Shown: positions 20,289-28,512 of the stretch, piece by piece | Layout: the number at the start of each line of letters is the position of its first letter | Position numbering within the stretch: the first letter of the stretch is position 1 | Source of the DNA: Methanobacteriota archaeon | GTDB lineage: Archaea; Thermoplasmatota; Thermoplasmata; RBG-16-68-12 | Length of the DNA: 42,973 nt | Direction of reading: 5' to 3' | NCBI GenBank assembly: GCA_005878955.1 | Contig: VBMI01000092.1 | Span: 1 to 42,973, forward strand | Translations under genes and position numbers: made by a program | Notes under the pieces: model-generated | Told to the model about the DNA's origin: nothing | Seen by the model: the letters and a program-made list of their open reading frames with translations, nothing else | The model's database searches: none

Positions 20289-22721
20289 CTACTTGTAGAG
20301 ATACAGGAAGTCCCGTAGCTCCAGGGGGTCGTAGACGTACCCCTTCACCCAGTCCCGCGTGGGGTCGATCGAGTTCGGCTGGTAGATGAAGACCCACGCG
20401 GCGTCCTGCACGATGTGCTGCTGGGCGACCGTGTAGTTCTGCGCACGGTACGTCCACACGGACTGCGCGGTCGCGTTGTCGATCGCGCTGTCCACGATGG
20501 GGTTCCGGTAGCACCCGGAGTTCGTGCCGCCGTCCGAGGTCGTCGGGTCCCCGGGCACGGGCATCGGGCACAGGGCCGAGTGGAACAGGGGCTTCAGGTA
20601 GTCGTCCGGGTCGAGGTAGTCCGGCACCCAGCCGATCAGGTACATGCCAATCCGGCGGAAGTCCATGTTGTCGAGGTGCTGGGGGAAGCTCACGCCCAGG
20701 AGGGTCACGTTGATGTTCAGGACCGACTTGAGCTGGGCCTTCACCATCACCGCGATCGCGGACCGGACCGGGTTCGCCGAGTTGTAGGACAGGGTCGTGT
20801 CGAACCCGCCGCGCCACACGGGGTTCGAGGCCTGGGCGAGTTCCGCCCGGGCCGTCGCCGCGTTCGTGTTGTAGTTCCAGAACGAGCCGTCCCAACCGGG
20901 CATCCCCTGCGGGATGCCGCTCTTCAACTGGGTCGCATGGCCGGCGAGGATCGTGTTCTGGACGGTGTTGTAGTCGAACGCATAGGACACGGCCTTGCGC
21001 ACATGCATGTCCTGGAAGGGCGAGGTGTTGATTGTTCGCAGCGGGTCGCCCGGCCACGAGTTGTCCTCGACCATGCCCATGTACTGCACGATCAGGCTCG
21101 GGTTCTCCTTCACCGCGAGGCCCGTCCAGGTCTTGACCGTGTTGATGTCCCGGGTCGGGATCCCGTCCGCCCAGTCCACGTCCCCGTTCTTGATGAGGAG
21201 TTCCTGGGTCGCGGACTCGGGGACGAGCTTCAGCAGGACGGCGTCCATCCGAGGCTTCGGCGTCCCGAAGTACGTCGGGTTCTTCAACAGTTTGATCTCG
21301 ACCCCCGGCGTCCAGTGGTCCAGCTTGTACGGACCCGTGCCCATCATGTGGTTGTTCACGTACGCGTTCTGGGTGTTCAGGGCCGTGCCACCATGGTCCT
21401 CGATCCACCGTTGCGAGACGATCGAGGCGACCTCGAAGTCCAGGGTCTGCAGGACGGCACCGTACGGGACGGCGAGCCGGAGCTCGACGTGCGTCGCGTC
21501 CGTCGCCACGACCGAGGCGTTGATCGCGTCCCAGCGCTCGTCGTTGGGGGTCAGCGGGTTGTCGGAGGCGTAGTCCGTCAAGTACTGGTCGATGATCCAG
21601 GTCGGCCCGATGTTGATCATCAGGGCCCTCCGGAGCGAGTACTGGACGTCCCTCGCGGTCACCGTGCCGTACGACGATTCCTGCCACGGGACGTTCTGGC
21701 GGATCGTGATGTTCCACAGGGTCGGGCTGACCACGGTCCACGAGCTCGCGATCGATCCCGTGAACTGGTCGTTATGGAGGACCGGGTTCGCGGGATCCGT
21801 GGAGTCGACGACCCGCTTCACGAGCCGGTCGTACACGTTCTTGATGATCTCTCCGCCCGCCGTCTCGTAGTCAATCGCCGGGTCGAGGTACTGCGGGTCC
21901 CCGATCGAGGCGACCACGAAGACACCCGGGTTCTTCACCAGGCTCGCCGCCGCGGTGGACACGCGTACCGTCCACGTCGTCGAGTCCATGGCGCCGCCCG
22001 TGACCGTCACGGTCAGCGTGACCGCGTACGTCCCGACGGCGCGGTACGTGTGGGTCGTGTCCGCCACGGTGCCTCGGGCGGAGCCGTCGCCCCAGTCCCA
22101 CGAGTAGCCCGTGACGACGGAGTCGTCCGTCTCGCAGGCGGGGCAGTTCACGAACCCGTGGGAGGCGCTGCCGTTCGCGGTGATGTCCACGGACCCTCCC
22201 GACAGCGTCGCGGACGTTGGGGCCACGGAGGCCACGGCAAGGGCCTTCGTGTCGTCCGGGCCGTAGTTCGAGTCCGTGATGACGACCTGAAGGAGGTTCG
22301 CGTCGTTCGTCGCGGTCAGCCCGCCCGGCGAGTGGACCGTCACGACCACGATGAACGAACCGTCCACGGCGTACGTATGGGACGTGGTGTTCGCCGTCGT
22401 GGTCACGCTCTGGCCGTTGACGCCGTCACCGAAGTCCCACTCGTAGGTCGCGATGGACCCCGTCGCCGTCGCCCGGAAGCCGATCGCCAGGCCCACGGAG
22501 CCGAGGTTCCCGTTCGTTCCTGAGGTGATATCCACCCGCGAGATCGCGGGGGGCGTTTCCTGGGCGCCCTGCCCCAGCCGCCAGACCGCGATCGCGCCGA
22601 TGATGACGATCAGCACGATCACGACGGCGGCGATCTTGCCCCACGGACTTCCCTTGGGTGTCTCCGAGGGCAGACCGGAGGGCTCGCCGGTTGACATTGG
22701 CTCATCGCTGGATTCAGCCAT
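20289..22721 (-). CDS. oppA: Membrane-anchored peptide-binding protein (SBP family 5) with two PKD domains
   Basis: 810 residues. A cytoplasmic N-terminal stretch (about 1-27) and one transmembrane helix (about 30-48, IAAVVIVLIVIIGAIAVW) anchor it; there is no lipobox. Two PKD-like domains follow, each with the YxWDFGDG or YSWDWGDG motif, at about residues 60-150 and 165-255. Residues about 270-810 form the extracellular solute-binding domain of family 5 (DPQYLDPAIDYETAGGEIIKN, YSLRRAL, RKAVSYAFDYNTV). It should capture peptides on the outside and pass them to the permeases. ATG 22721 follows a GGAGAGGAGACGGGA signal and a TATA-like box near 22773-22783. It is the first gene of the transporter locus. 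Confidence 0.9.
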   Translation of the reverse strand: MAESSDEPMSTGEPSGLPSETPKGSPWGKIAAVVIVLIVIIGAIAVWRLGQGAQETPPAISRVDITSGTNGNLGSVGLAIGFRATATGSIATYEWDFGDGVNGQSVTTTANTTSHTYAVDGSFIVVVTVHSPGGLTATNDANLLQVVITDSNYGPDDTKALAVASVAPTSATLSGGSVDITANGSASHGFVNCPACETDDSVVTGYSWDWGDGSARGTVADTTHTYRAVGTYAVTLTVTVTGGAMDSTTWTVRVSTAAASLVKNPGVFVVASIGDPQYLDPAIDYETAGGEIIKNVYDRLVKRVVDSTDPANPVLHNDQFTGSIASSWTVVSPTLWNITIRQNVPWQESSYGTVTARDVQYSLRRALMINIGPTWIIDQYLTDYASDNPLTPNDERWDAINASVVATDATHVELRLAVPYGAVLQTLDFEVASIVSQRWIEDHGGTALNTQNAYVNNHMMGTGPYKLDHWTPGVEIKLLKNPTYFGTPKPRMDAVLLKLVPESATQELLIKNGDVDWADGIPTRDINTVKTWTGLAVKENPSLIVQYMGMVEDNSWPGDPLRTINTSPFQDMHVRKAVSYAFDYNTVQNTILAGHATQLKSGIPQGMPGWDGSFWNYNTNAATARAELAQASNPVWRGGFDTTLSYNSANPVRSAIAVMVKAQLKSVLNINVTLLGVSFPQHLDNMDFRRIGMYLIGWVPDYLDPDDYLKPLFHSALCPMPVPGDPTTSDGGTNSGCYRNPIVDSAIDNATAQSVWTYRAQNYTVAQQHIVQDAAWVFIYQPNSIDPTRDWVKGYVYDPLELRDFLYLYK

Positions 22722-22772
22722 TCCCGTCTCCTCTCCCTTGTTAGAACTGGGCGTGCAAAGGCGGCAAGTTCG

Positions 22773-22783
22773 ATAAATAATTT
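22773..22783 (-). promoter_or_regulatory. TATA-like promoter of the binding-protein gene
   Basis: AAATTATTTAT on the minus strand, in an unusually A+T-rich patch; expected start near 22750. Confidence 0.6.
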
Positions 22784-22882
22784 CTGGTGCGACCTAAGAC
22801 TGTCCACAGGTCGATTTTCTCCATGTCCGACGCGCCAATCGGGGGGCGGAGGTCCCCCATCTAATTGTCGAAGGTCCCGGGG

Positions 22883-24184
22883 TCAGAACAGGACCTTGGG
22901 CGCCAGGCGCGCGACCTTCGACCGCGCGGCGGGTTCGCACGCGACCATGACGGCCCAGTCCGAGACCGCGCGGAGCTGGAGGGCCCGCCCGAGCGGGCTC
23001 AGGCGGGAGAGCCGGGACACCCCGTCGCCGTCGACGATCGCGACGTCCGTCTGCGCGATCCGCGGCTCGGAGACGAGGAGCTCGGGGAGCGGGATGTCGA
23101 CGATCACCTGGCCGGGCCCGAGGCCCGCGCGGCGGGCGATGGCGTCCTCCGCCTCCCGGCGCGCTTCGCGGTCCGCGGTGAGCCCGCGGAGCACCTCCCG
23201 CTGGCCCTCGTCGAGTTCCTCGGGGGACCAGGCGACGGCGCGCTTGAAGAGCTTCCGGTACTTGATCCGGAGCGCGATCTCCCTCGAGAACCCGCCCTGC
23301 TCGACGAGCCACCCCAGGAGCTCGTGGTCCACCATCCTCTGGATCGAGGCGATCGGGGCCTTCGAGCGCTCGACCGCGCGGGACACCATCTGTTCCGCGA
23401 TCCGCACGGTCTTGTGGAAGTACACGCTCGAGTACATCAGCCCGCGAGCGACGAGGATCCCCTCGAGGGCGGGGAGCCCCTTCCGGTCCACCGCCATCTC
23501 GCCGTCCCGGAGCACGAGGGTCTGGATCAGCCGGTTCACGTCGATGACGCCGAGCGCGACGCCGGTGTAGTGCGCATCCCGGATGAGATAGTCCACCTGG
23601 TCCGCGTCCACCGCGCTGTGGATGATCTGGTACAGCACTCTCCGTTCCCCGCGGCGCGGGCGGGAGAAATCGTGGAGCCGGCCCTGGGCCGGCTCCGGTC
23701 CGAGGCCGCGGATGAGGGCGGCGACCCGCGCGGGCTTGACGCCGTGGCGCTCAAGCACCTCCGCGATCCGGGGCACCTCCGGGAACTCCTTCCGCTCGTC
23801 CGCCGCGACGTTGTCGTCCTCGCCAGTGATGATTCGCTGCGTGAGGTGCATGTGGTCCACCGCGAGCGCGGACGCGAGGACGTGCTCGAGGGTGTGGGAG
23901 AACGGACCGTGGCCCACGTCGTGGAGGACGCCCGCGGCCATTACGAGGTGGCGTTCGTCCGGTGTCAGCCCGAGCGCCTCCGCCATCCGACCCGCGACGT
24001 GGCTCACCCCGAGGCAGTGCTCGATCCGGGAGTGGTTCGCCCCCGGGAACACGAGGTACGTGAGGCCGAGCTGGCGGATCGAGTTCAGCCGCTGGAGCTC
24101 CAGGGTCTCGAGGAGGTCCAAGACGAGGGGGTCGAGCCGCAGGGTGCCGTGGACGGTGTCCGTCACCGACTTGAAGTCGGCCAC
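22883..24184 (-). CDS. HD-superfamily phosphohydrolase (COG1078-like)
   Basis: 433 residues. The HD metal site is visible as NHSRIEHCLG (about 50-59) and GVLHDVGHGPFSH (H88-D89 core), with a later D in VDADQVDYLIRD. This matches the family related to dGTP triphosphohydrolases (YwfO/COG1078), which cleave nucleotides to nucleoside and polyphosphate; the substrate is not fixed. It starts MADFKSVTDTVHGTLRLDPLV, as in the family. A TATA-like GTATATAGG 24-32 bases upstream indicates a leaderless mRNA. It stands alone on the minus strand after the transporter locus and is divergent from the tRNA-Cys region. Confidence 0.88.
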   Translation of the reverse strand: MADFKSVTDTVHGTLRLDPLVLDLLETLELQRLNSIRQLGLTYLVFPGANHSRIEHCLGVSHVAGRMAEALGLTPDERHLVMAAGVLHDVGHGPFSHTLEHVLASALAVDHMHLTQRIITGEDDNVAADERKEFPEVPRIAEVLERHGVKPARVAALIRGLGPEPAQGRLHDFSRPRRGERRVLYQIIHSAVDADQVDYLIRDAHYTGVALGVIDVNRLIQTLVLRDGEMAVDRKGLPALEGILVARGLMYSSVYFHKTVRIAEQMVSRAVERSKAPIASIQRMVDHELLGWLVEQGGFSREIALRIKYRKLFKRAVAWSPEELDEGQREVLRGLTADREARREAEDAIARRAGLGPGQVIVDIPLPELLVSEPRIAQTDVAIVDGDGVSRLSRLSPLGRALQLRAVSDWAVMVACEPAARSKVARLAPKVLF

Positions 24185-24207
24185 GGCGCGACGATGCGGC
24201 GCGCTCG

Positions 24208-24216
24208 GTATATAGG
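24208..24216 (-). promoter_or_regulatory. TATA-like promoter of the HD phosphohydrolase
   Basis: CCTATATAC on the minus strand, 24-32 bases before ATG 24184; leaderless transcript expected. Confidence 0.6.
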
Positions 24217-24317
24217 TTCGTCGGGACCGTCGGCCGACCCGGGCAACGATGCACGTTCACATCCGGGGACCCTCCATCGGAACGTTGAAGTCGGCCCCGA
24301 GGTTAGGCGTCCCCCGG

Positions 24318-24390
24318 GCCCGGGTGACAGAGCGGCTAATGTGACCGCCTGCAGAGCGGTTTCTTGGGGGTTCGACTCCCTCCCCGGGCA
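24318..24390 (+). tRNA. tRNA-Cys (GCA anticodon)
   Basis: Cloverleaf: acceptor GCCCGGG/CCCGGGC, short D-stem ACA/TGT, anticodon stem ACCGC/GCGGT with loop CTGCAGA (anticodon GCA), variable loop TTCTT, T-stem GGGGG/CCCTC around TTCGACT. The loop CTGCAGA is what I remember of archaeal tRNA-Cys. The base after the acceptor is A, although tRNA-Cys normally has T73. CCA is not encoded. The gene starts the cysteine locus. Confidence 0.93.
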
Positions 24391-24427
24391 TCGCCCCCGG
24401 ACGGGGGACGGACCCCGCGGCGGGAGC

Positions 24428-24439
24428 GAAAAGGTTCTT
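24428..24439 (+). promoter_or_regulatory. TATA-like promoter of the membrane protein gene at 24464
   Basis: GAAAAGGTTCTT about 25-36 bases before GTG 24464, in the gap after tRNA-Cys. Confidence 0.4.
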
Positions 24440-24463
24440 GGGGGCCGCGGGGATGCGCCGACC

Positions 24464-25507
24464 GTGAAGCTGCCCACTCCGGTCGCGCGGCTCCTCCTAC
24501 GTCTCTCCACCTGGCTGCTCCAGATCGCCGCGGTCGCCGGGATGGTCGAGCTGATCGGGGGCGGGTGGGACATCATGTGGCACATCCGGCATGTCCCCGA
24601 GTTCTTCTGGACCCCGCCCCATATCGTCCTCTACTCCGGCGCGGGGGTCGTGCTGCTCGCGAGGGGCGCGGCGTTCGTCCTGCGCTGGTCGGGCCGATCG
24701 TACCCGAGATCCGTGCGGGCCGGGACGGCGATCGCATTCGCGGGCGCGGTCCTGCAGTTCGCGGCGGGCGGGTTCGACAGCGCGTGGCACGCGAGGTTCG
24801 GCGCGGACGACTCGCTGAGCCCGCCCCACGTGATGCTCACGGCCGCGATGGTGATCACGACCCTTGGGATCGTGCTCGCGCTCCATGCGTGGCGGCGGAT
24901 GGAGGCGGCGGGCGGCGTCCGGCGGGCCTCTGCCTGGGTCGCCCACGCGGTCAGCGTCACGGCGATGACGTGGGCGACGTGGGGCCTCCTGTTCATCCTC
25001 CTGTTCCCGGGGCTGTTCCGGACGAACGTGTTGGTGGAGCCGTTCGGCCTCCGGCTGTTCACCGCGGCCGCCTTCGCGGGCCTCCTCCCCCTGATGGTCC
25101 TCACCTCCGCACGGGTCGTGGGCCGGCGGGGCGCGGCGACGCTCAGCGCGGCGGTCCAGGCGGGCGGGGCGCTCCTGATCACCGGCCTCATGGGCGACCT
25201 CGACCCGATGACCGCGCCCTTCGCGGCGCTGTTCGTCCTCCCCGGGGTCCTCGCGGACCTCCTGTACCGCCCGGACTCCCGCGGCTCGCTGTACGTCGCG
25301 ATCGCCCTCGGGGCGATCCTCGCCCAGTTCGCGTTCCTCACGGGGGGCGTCGTGGACGCGATGACGCGGCCGGACCTGATCCCGGTCGCCGCGGCCCTCG
25401 CGTACGCGGCGGGGGGCGTCGTGGCGGCGATCCTCGCGGAGCGCATCGGGAGCGCAGCGGAGGGCCTCGGCGCAGAACCCGCGGGCCCCGCCCCCGTCCC
25501 CGCGTAG
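24464..25507 (+). CDS. Polytopic membrane protein with duplicated WH/PPH motif
   Basis: 347 residues from GTG 24464, with about eight to ten hydrophobic helices; earlier in-frame codons would overlap the tRNA. Two similar blocks are seen: about residues 31-55 (GGWDIMWHIRHV, then TPPHIVLYSG) and about 104-127 (GGFDSAWHARFG, then SPPHVMLTAA). Each has G-G-x-D-x-x-W-H-x-R and, 8-10 residues later, PPH(I/V), so the N-terminal half looks like an internal duplication with Asp and His residues that could bind a metal or heme. The family is not recognised. It lies between tRNA-Cys and cystathionine beta-synthase on the same strand. A transporter or membrane enzyme are both possible. Confidence 0.75.
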   Translation: MKLPTPVARLLLRLSTWLLQIAAVAGMVELIGGGWDIMWHIRHVPEFFWTPPHIVLYSGAGVVLLARGAAFVLRWSGRSYPRSVRAGTAIAFAGAVLQFAAGGFDSAWHARFGADDSLSPPHVMLTAAMVITTLGIVLALHAWRRMEAAGGVRRASAWVAHAVSVTAMTWATWGLLFILLFPGLFRTNVLVEPFGLRLFTAAAFAGLLPLMVLTSARVVGRRGAATLSAAVQAGGALLITGLMGDLDPMTAPFAALFVLPGVLADLLYRPDSRGSLYVAIALGAILAQFAFLTGGVVDAMTRPDLIPVAAALAYAAGGVVAAILAERIGSAAEGLGAEPAGPAPVPA

Positions 25508-25533
25508 GGGCCCGCCAGCGGGACGCCTCCGGG

Positions 25534-25541
25534 TTCAAATA
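25534..25541 (+). promoter_or_regulatory. TATA-like promoter of the CBS gene
   Basis: TTCAAATA, 43-50 bases before ATG 25584; a short leader holds GGAGG. Confidence 0.5.
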
Positions 25542-25583
25542 GCGCGCCGCTGTTCGTTTCGCGGCCGACGTAGGAGGCCCGCC

Positions 25584-26960
25584 ATGCGGTACCACAACAG
25601 CATCCTGGAGACGATCGGCAACACGCCCCTCGTCCGCCTGCCGAGGATCGCGAAGGACGCAAAGTGCCTGTTCCTCGCGAAGCTCGAGATGTTCAACCCG
25701 GGCGGCAGCGTGAAGGACCGGATCGGCGTCGCGATGGTCGAGGACGCGGAGCGGAGGGGGCTGCTGAAACCGGGCGGCACGATCATCGAGCCCACGAGCG
25801 GGAACACCGGGATGGGGCTCGCGATGGTCGCGACGATCAAGGGGTACCGCACGATCTTCACGATCCCGGACAAGATGAGCCGGGAGAAGATCGACCTCCT
25901 GAAGGCGTTCGGCGCGCGGGTCGTCGTGACGCCTACCGCGGTGCCCCCGGACCACCCGGACTCGTACTACAAGGTCGCGGAGCGGCTCCACCGCGAGACG
26001 CCGAACTCCGTCCTGCCGAACCAGTACGCGAACCCGGAGAACCCGAACGCCCACTACCGCACGACGGGGCCGGAGATCTGGCGGGACACGGACGGGAAGG
26101 TCACGCACTTCGTGTGCGGGATGGGGACGGGGGGCACGATCAGCGGGGCGGGGAAGTTCCTCAAGGAGAAGAACCGGAAGGTGAGGGTGATCGGCGCGGA
26201 CCCGATCGGCTCGATCCTGAAGGACTACTTCACGACAAAGCAGATCACGAAGGGTCACACGTACAAGATCGAGGGGATCGGGGAGGACTTCATCCCGGAG
26301 ACGACGTGGTTCGACGTGATCGACGACATCGTGAAGGTCGGGGACCGGGAGGCGTACCTGCTCACCCGCCGGCTCGCGCGGGAGGAGGGGATCCTCGCGG
26401 GGAGCTCCGCGGGCGCCGCCCTGTTCGCCGCGATGAAGGTGGCCGAGGGCCTCTCGAAGGACGACGTGCTCGTGGTCCTCCTCCCGGACTCGGGGTCGAA
26501 ATACGTGTCGAAGGCCCACAACGAGGCGTGGCTGACGGACATGGGATTCCTGGAGGAGCCCGCCGCGCCCCTCGTCTCGATCCTCCGTCGGAAGGAGCAG
26601 AGGCTGCCAGGGGTCGTGTCGGTCGAGGCCGCCGCGACCGTGCGGGAGGCCGTGGACCGGATGCGGACGTACGACGTGTCCCAGATGCCCGTCCTCGAGG
26701 GCGGGAAGCTCGTGGGCGGCGTGTTCGAGGACGAGCTCCTGCAGAAGCTCCTCGCGGACCCGTCGCTGAACGACGCGCCCGTCGCGAAGATGATGGCGGA
26801 GCCGTTCCCGCTCGTCGACCCGGGGGCGGACCTCGAGCAGGTCTATCGCCTGCTCCAGCGCGGGAGCCCGGCGGTGCTGGTGGGCACACCGGAGGCGCTG
26901 GCGGGGATCGTGACCCGCATCGACGTGATCGAGTACCTCGCGGAGCGGAGCCGGCGCTGA
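25584..26960 (+). CDS. cbs: Cystathionine beta-synthase (PLP domain plus CBS pair)
   Basis: 458 residues. Condenses serine and homocysteine to cystathionine. The PLP fold II domain (about 1-325) has the PLP lysine in NPGGSVKDRIG (K44), the phosphate/substrate loop EPTSGNTG, the cofactor loop GMGTGGT and the family-specific DPIGSIL, EGIGEDFIPET and LPDSGSKYVSK segments, closely like human CBS rather than plain cysteine synthase. Two CBS motifs (about 335-458, VSQMPVLEGGKLVGGV, AVLVGTPEALAGIVTR) follow and may sense adenosyl ligands. The heme-binding N-terminus of animal enzymes is absent. GGAGG precedes ATG 25584. The next gene completes reverse transsulfuration. Cysteine synthase activity remains possible. 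Confidence 0.88.
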   Translation: MRYHNSILETIGNTPLVRLPRIAKDAKCLFLAKLEMFNPGGSVKDRIGVAMVEDAERRGLLKPGGTIIEPTSGNTGMGLAMVATIKGYRTIFTIPDKMSREKIDLLKAFGARVVVTPTAVPPDHPDSYYKVAERLHRETPNSVLPNQYANPENPNAHYRTTGPEIWRDTDGKVTHFVCGMGTGGTISGAGKFLKEKNRKVRVIGADPIGSILKDYFTTKQITKGHTYKIEGIGEDFIPETTWFDVIDDIVKVGDREAYLLTRRLAREEGILAGSSAGAALFAAMKVAEGLSKDDVLVVLLPDSGSKYVSKAHNEAWLTDMGFLEEPAAPLVSILRRKEQRLPGVVSVEAAATVREAVDRMRTYDVSQMPVLEGGKLVGGVFEDELLQKLLADPSLNDAPVAKMMAEPFPLVDPGADLEQVYRLLQRGSPAVLVGTPEALAGIVTRIDVIEYLAERSRR

Positions 26961-26971
26961 CCCGCGGAAAA

Positions 26972-26989
26972 CAGTTAACATGTTAACTG
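26972..26989. promoter_or_regulatory. Perfect 18-base palindrome upstream of the transsulfuration gene
   Basis: CAGTTAACATGTTAACTG reads the same on both strands. It stands in the gap between the CBS and cystathionine lyase genes, in otherwise GC-rich DNA. A weaker relative centred on CATG at 27044-27047 (GTTGGCATGTTACT) lies 65 bases downstream and closer to the promoter at 27076-27087. Likely a regulator's binding site. Confidence 0.65.
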
Positions 26990-27037
26990 GGACTCGCGGC
27001 CCTCCGGGCGAACTGCGCCCACGGCGCTTCCGTGAAC

Positions 27038-27055
27038 CGTTGGCATGTTACTCTG
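27038..27055. promoter_or_regulatory. Second, imperfect copy of the CATG-centred operator
   Basis: CGTTGGCATGTTACT shares GTT..CATGTTA with the perfect palindrome; centre-to-centre distance is 65 bases. It sits just upstream of the TATA-like box of the gene at 27119. Confidence 0.4.
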
Positions 27056-27075
27056 GACCGCGTCGCCACCACGTC

Positions 27076-27087
27076 AACCCTTTTACC
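27076..27087 (+). promoter_or_regulatory. TATA-like promoter of the cystathionine lyase gene
   Basis: AACCCTTTTACC, 32-43 bases before ATG 27119. Confidence 0.5.
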
Positions 27088-27118
27088 CGCCCGAGGGTTA
27101 GCCGCCGCGGGGACATCG

Positions 27119-28243
27119 ATGCGCTTCTCGACGAAGGCGATCCACATCGGGAACGAGCCGGAGGCGCCCTCCGGCGCGGTCACGCCGCCGATCTACATGA
27201 CCTCGACGTACTCCCAGCGGGACCAGAGTGAACACGACTACGCCCGGGGGATCAACCCGACCCGCACCCGCCTCGAGCAGAACCTCGCGGCCCTCGAGGA
27301 GGGGAAGCACGGGCTCTGCTTCAGCTCCGGCATGGGGGCGATCACGACCGCGCTCACCCTCCTGAAGAAAGGGGACCACGCCGTCGTCACGGACGACTGC
27401 TACGGCGGCGTGTTCCGGATCTTCACCCGCATCATGAACCGCTACGGGATCGACGCGACGTTCGTGGACATGACGGACCTCGTCGCGGTCGAGGATGCGG
27501 TGCGGCCGGAGACCCGGATGGTCTGGGCGGAGAGCCCGACGAACCCGCGGATGAAGGTCGTCGACCTGAAGGAACTCGCGGCGATCGCCAAGGCGCACGA
27601 CGCGATCAGCGTGTGCGACAACACGTTCGCCTCCCCGTACCTCCAGCAGCCGCTCGCGATGGGGATCGACCTCGTCGTCCACTCGATGACGAAGTACCTG
27701 GGGGGCCACGCGGACGTCCTCGGGGGCGCCCTCGTGATGCGGCGGGACGACCTCCACGAGCCCCTGAAGTTCGCCCAGAACGCCCTCGGCGCGGTCCCGA
27801 GCCCGTTCGACTGCTGGCTCGTCCTCCGCGGGGTGAAGACCCTGGCGGTCCGGATGGAGCGCCACTGCGACAACGCCGAGGCGGTCGCGAAGTTCCTCTC
27901 GGGGCACCCGAAGGTGGAGCGGGTCCTCTACCCCGGGCTCCCCTCCCACCCGGGGTTCAGCATCGCGAAGCGGCAGATGCGCCGCGCGGGCGGGATGATG
28001 AGCTTCGTCCTCAAGGACGGACCCCGGACGATGGACGTCTTGAAACGGCTCGGGGTCGTGACCCTCGCGGAGAGCCTCGGCGGGGTGGAGAGCCTGATCG
28101 AGCACCCCGCCTCGATGACCCACGCGTCCCTGCCCCCGAAGGAGCTCGAGGCCCGTGGGATCTCCGCCGGGCTCGTCCGGTTCTCCGTGGGGATCGAGGA
28201 CGGGGAGGACCTCATCGAGGACCTCGGCCGCGCCCTCGGATAG
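27119..28243 (+). CDS. Cystathionine gamma-lyase/synthase (PLP, Cys/Met metabolism family)
   Basis: 374 residues from ATG 27119, where family homology begins (MRFSTKAIHIGNEP); upstream in-frame codons precede the promoter. The PLP lysine sits in HSMTKYLGGHAD; other hallmarks are TPPIYMTSTYSQ, the YARGINPTRTRLE phosphate-binding segment, CFSSGMGAIT, DNTFASPYLQQP and the C-terminal ESLGGVESLIEHPASMTH and VRFSVGIEDGEDL. Enzymes of this family cleave cystathionine to cysteine (gamma-lyase) or make it (gamma-synthase); with CBS next door the lyase role, finishing reverse transsulfuration, is more likely. Probably controlled through the palindromes upstream. Confidence 0.9.
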   Translation: MRFSTKAIHIGNEPEAPSGAVTPPIYMTSTYSQRDQSEHDYARGINPTRTRLEQNLAALEEGKHGLCFSSGMGAITTALTLLKKGDHAVVTDDCYGGVFRIFTRIMNRYGIDATFVDMTDLVAVEDAVRPETRMVWAESPTNPRMKVVDLKELAAIAKAHDAISVCDNTFASPYLQQPLAMGIDLVVHSMTKYLGGHADVLGGALVMRRDDLHEPLKFAQNALGAVPSPFDCWLVLRGVKTLAVRMERHCDNAEAVAKFLSGHPKVERVLYPGLPSHPGFSIAKRQMRRAGGMMSFVLKDGPRTMDVLKRLGVVTLAESLGGVESLIEHPASMTHASLPPKELEARGISAGLVRFSVGIEDGEDLIEDLGRALG

Positions 28244-28253
28244 GATCCGGCCT

Positions 28254-28273
28254 ATACCTCTAAGCAGAGGTAT
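28254..28273. repeat. Palindromic element 1 (TACCTCT/AGAGGTA family)
   Basis: Arms ATACCTCT and AGAGGTAT around AAGC. Copies 2 (28513-28534) and 3 (34785-34804) share TACCTCT and AGAGGTA. The TAG stop of the small minus-strand gene lies inside this element. It sits 11 bases after the stop of the cystathionine lyase gene. Confidence 0.7.
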
Positions 28274-28508
28274 GCTCCCGCAGGATCCATCCCTCGACCC
28301 GAGCCCGCCGCCGCGCGAACTCCTGCTCCGCCTTCCCGTGGTAGGCGGCGATCCTCCGGAGAAGATCGCCACGGGCCCGATCCGAGTCCACGCGGCCGAC
28401 GTATTCCTCCTTCCTCAGGGACCTCCCTCCCTCGCGCTCGTAGTGCCAGAAGTAGAAGTACCGCCGGCCATCGAACTCGCGGACCCTCGCACCGCACCCG
28501 ATCTCCAA
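28260..28508 (-). CDS. Small hypothetical protein flanked by palindromes
   Basis: 82 residues from TTG 28508; an in-frame TGA two codons upstream rules out an earlier start. The protein is basic and aromatic: REFDGRRYFYFWHYEREGG, then KEEYVGRVDSDRARGDLLRR and AYHGKAEQEFARRR. The central YFYFWHY...GG...KEEYVG phrase is like small archaeal proteins with a beta-hairpin and KEEYVG-type close, and a helix follows. It is not a named family to me. It lies between cystathionine lyase and CysRS on the opposite strand, with palindromic element 2 just upstream of the start and element 1 over its stop, which suggests an unusual unit (self-regulated gene or small mobile cassette). Nucleic-acid binding is a guess from its charge. 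Confidence 0.5.
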   Translation of the reverse strand: MEIGCGARVREFDGRRYFYFWHYEREGGRSLRKEEYVGRVDSDRARGDLLRRIAAYHGKAEQEFARRRARVEGWILREHTSA

Positions 28509-28512
28509 CGTT

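Noticed and set aside
20415-22523. Long plus-strand frame opposite the peptide-binding protein
   Set aside because: Arg/Val/His-rich without motifs; the minus strand has intact PKD and SBP domains.
22865-24463. In-frame extension of the membrane protein (24464) back over the HD gene and tRNA-Cys
   Set aside because: Crosses the tRNA and the antisense HD gene; GTG 24464 follows a TATA-like box.
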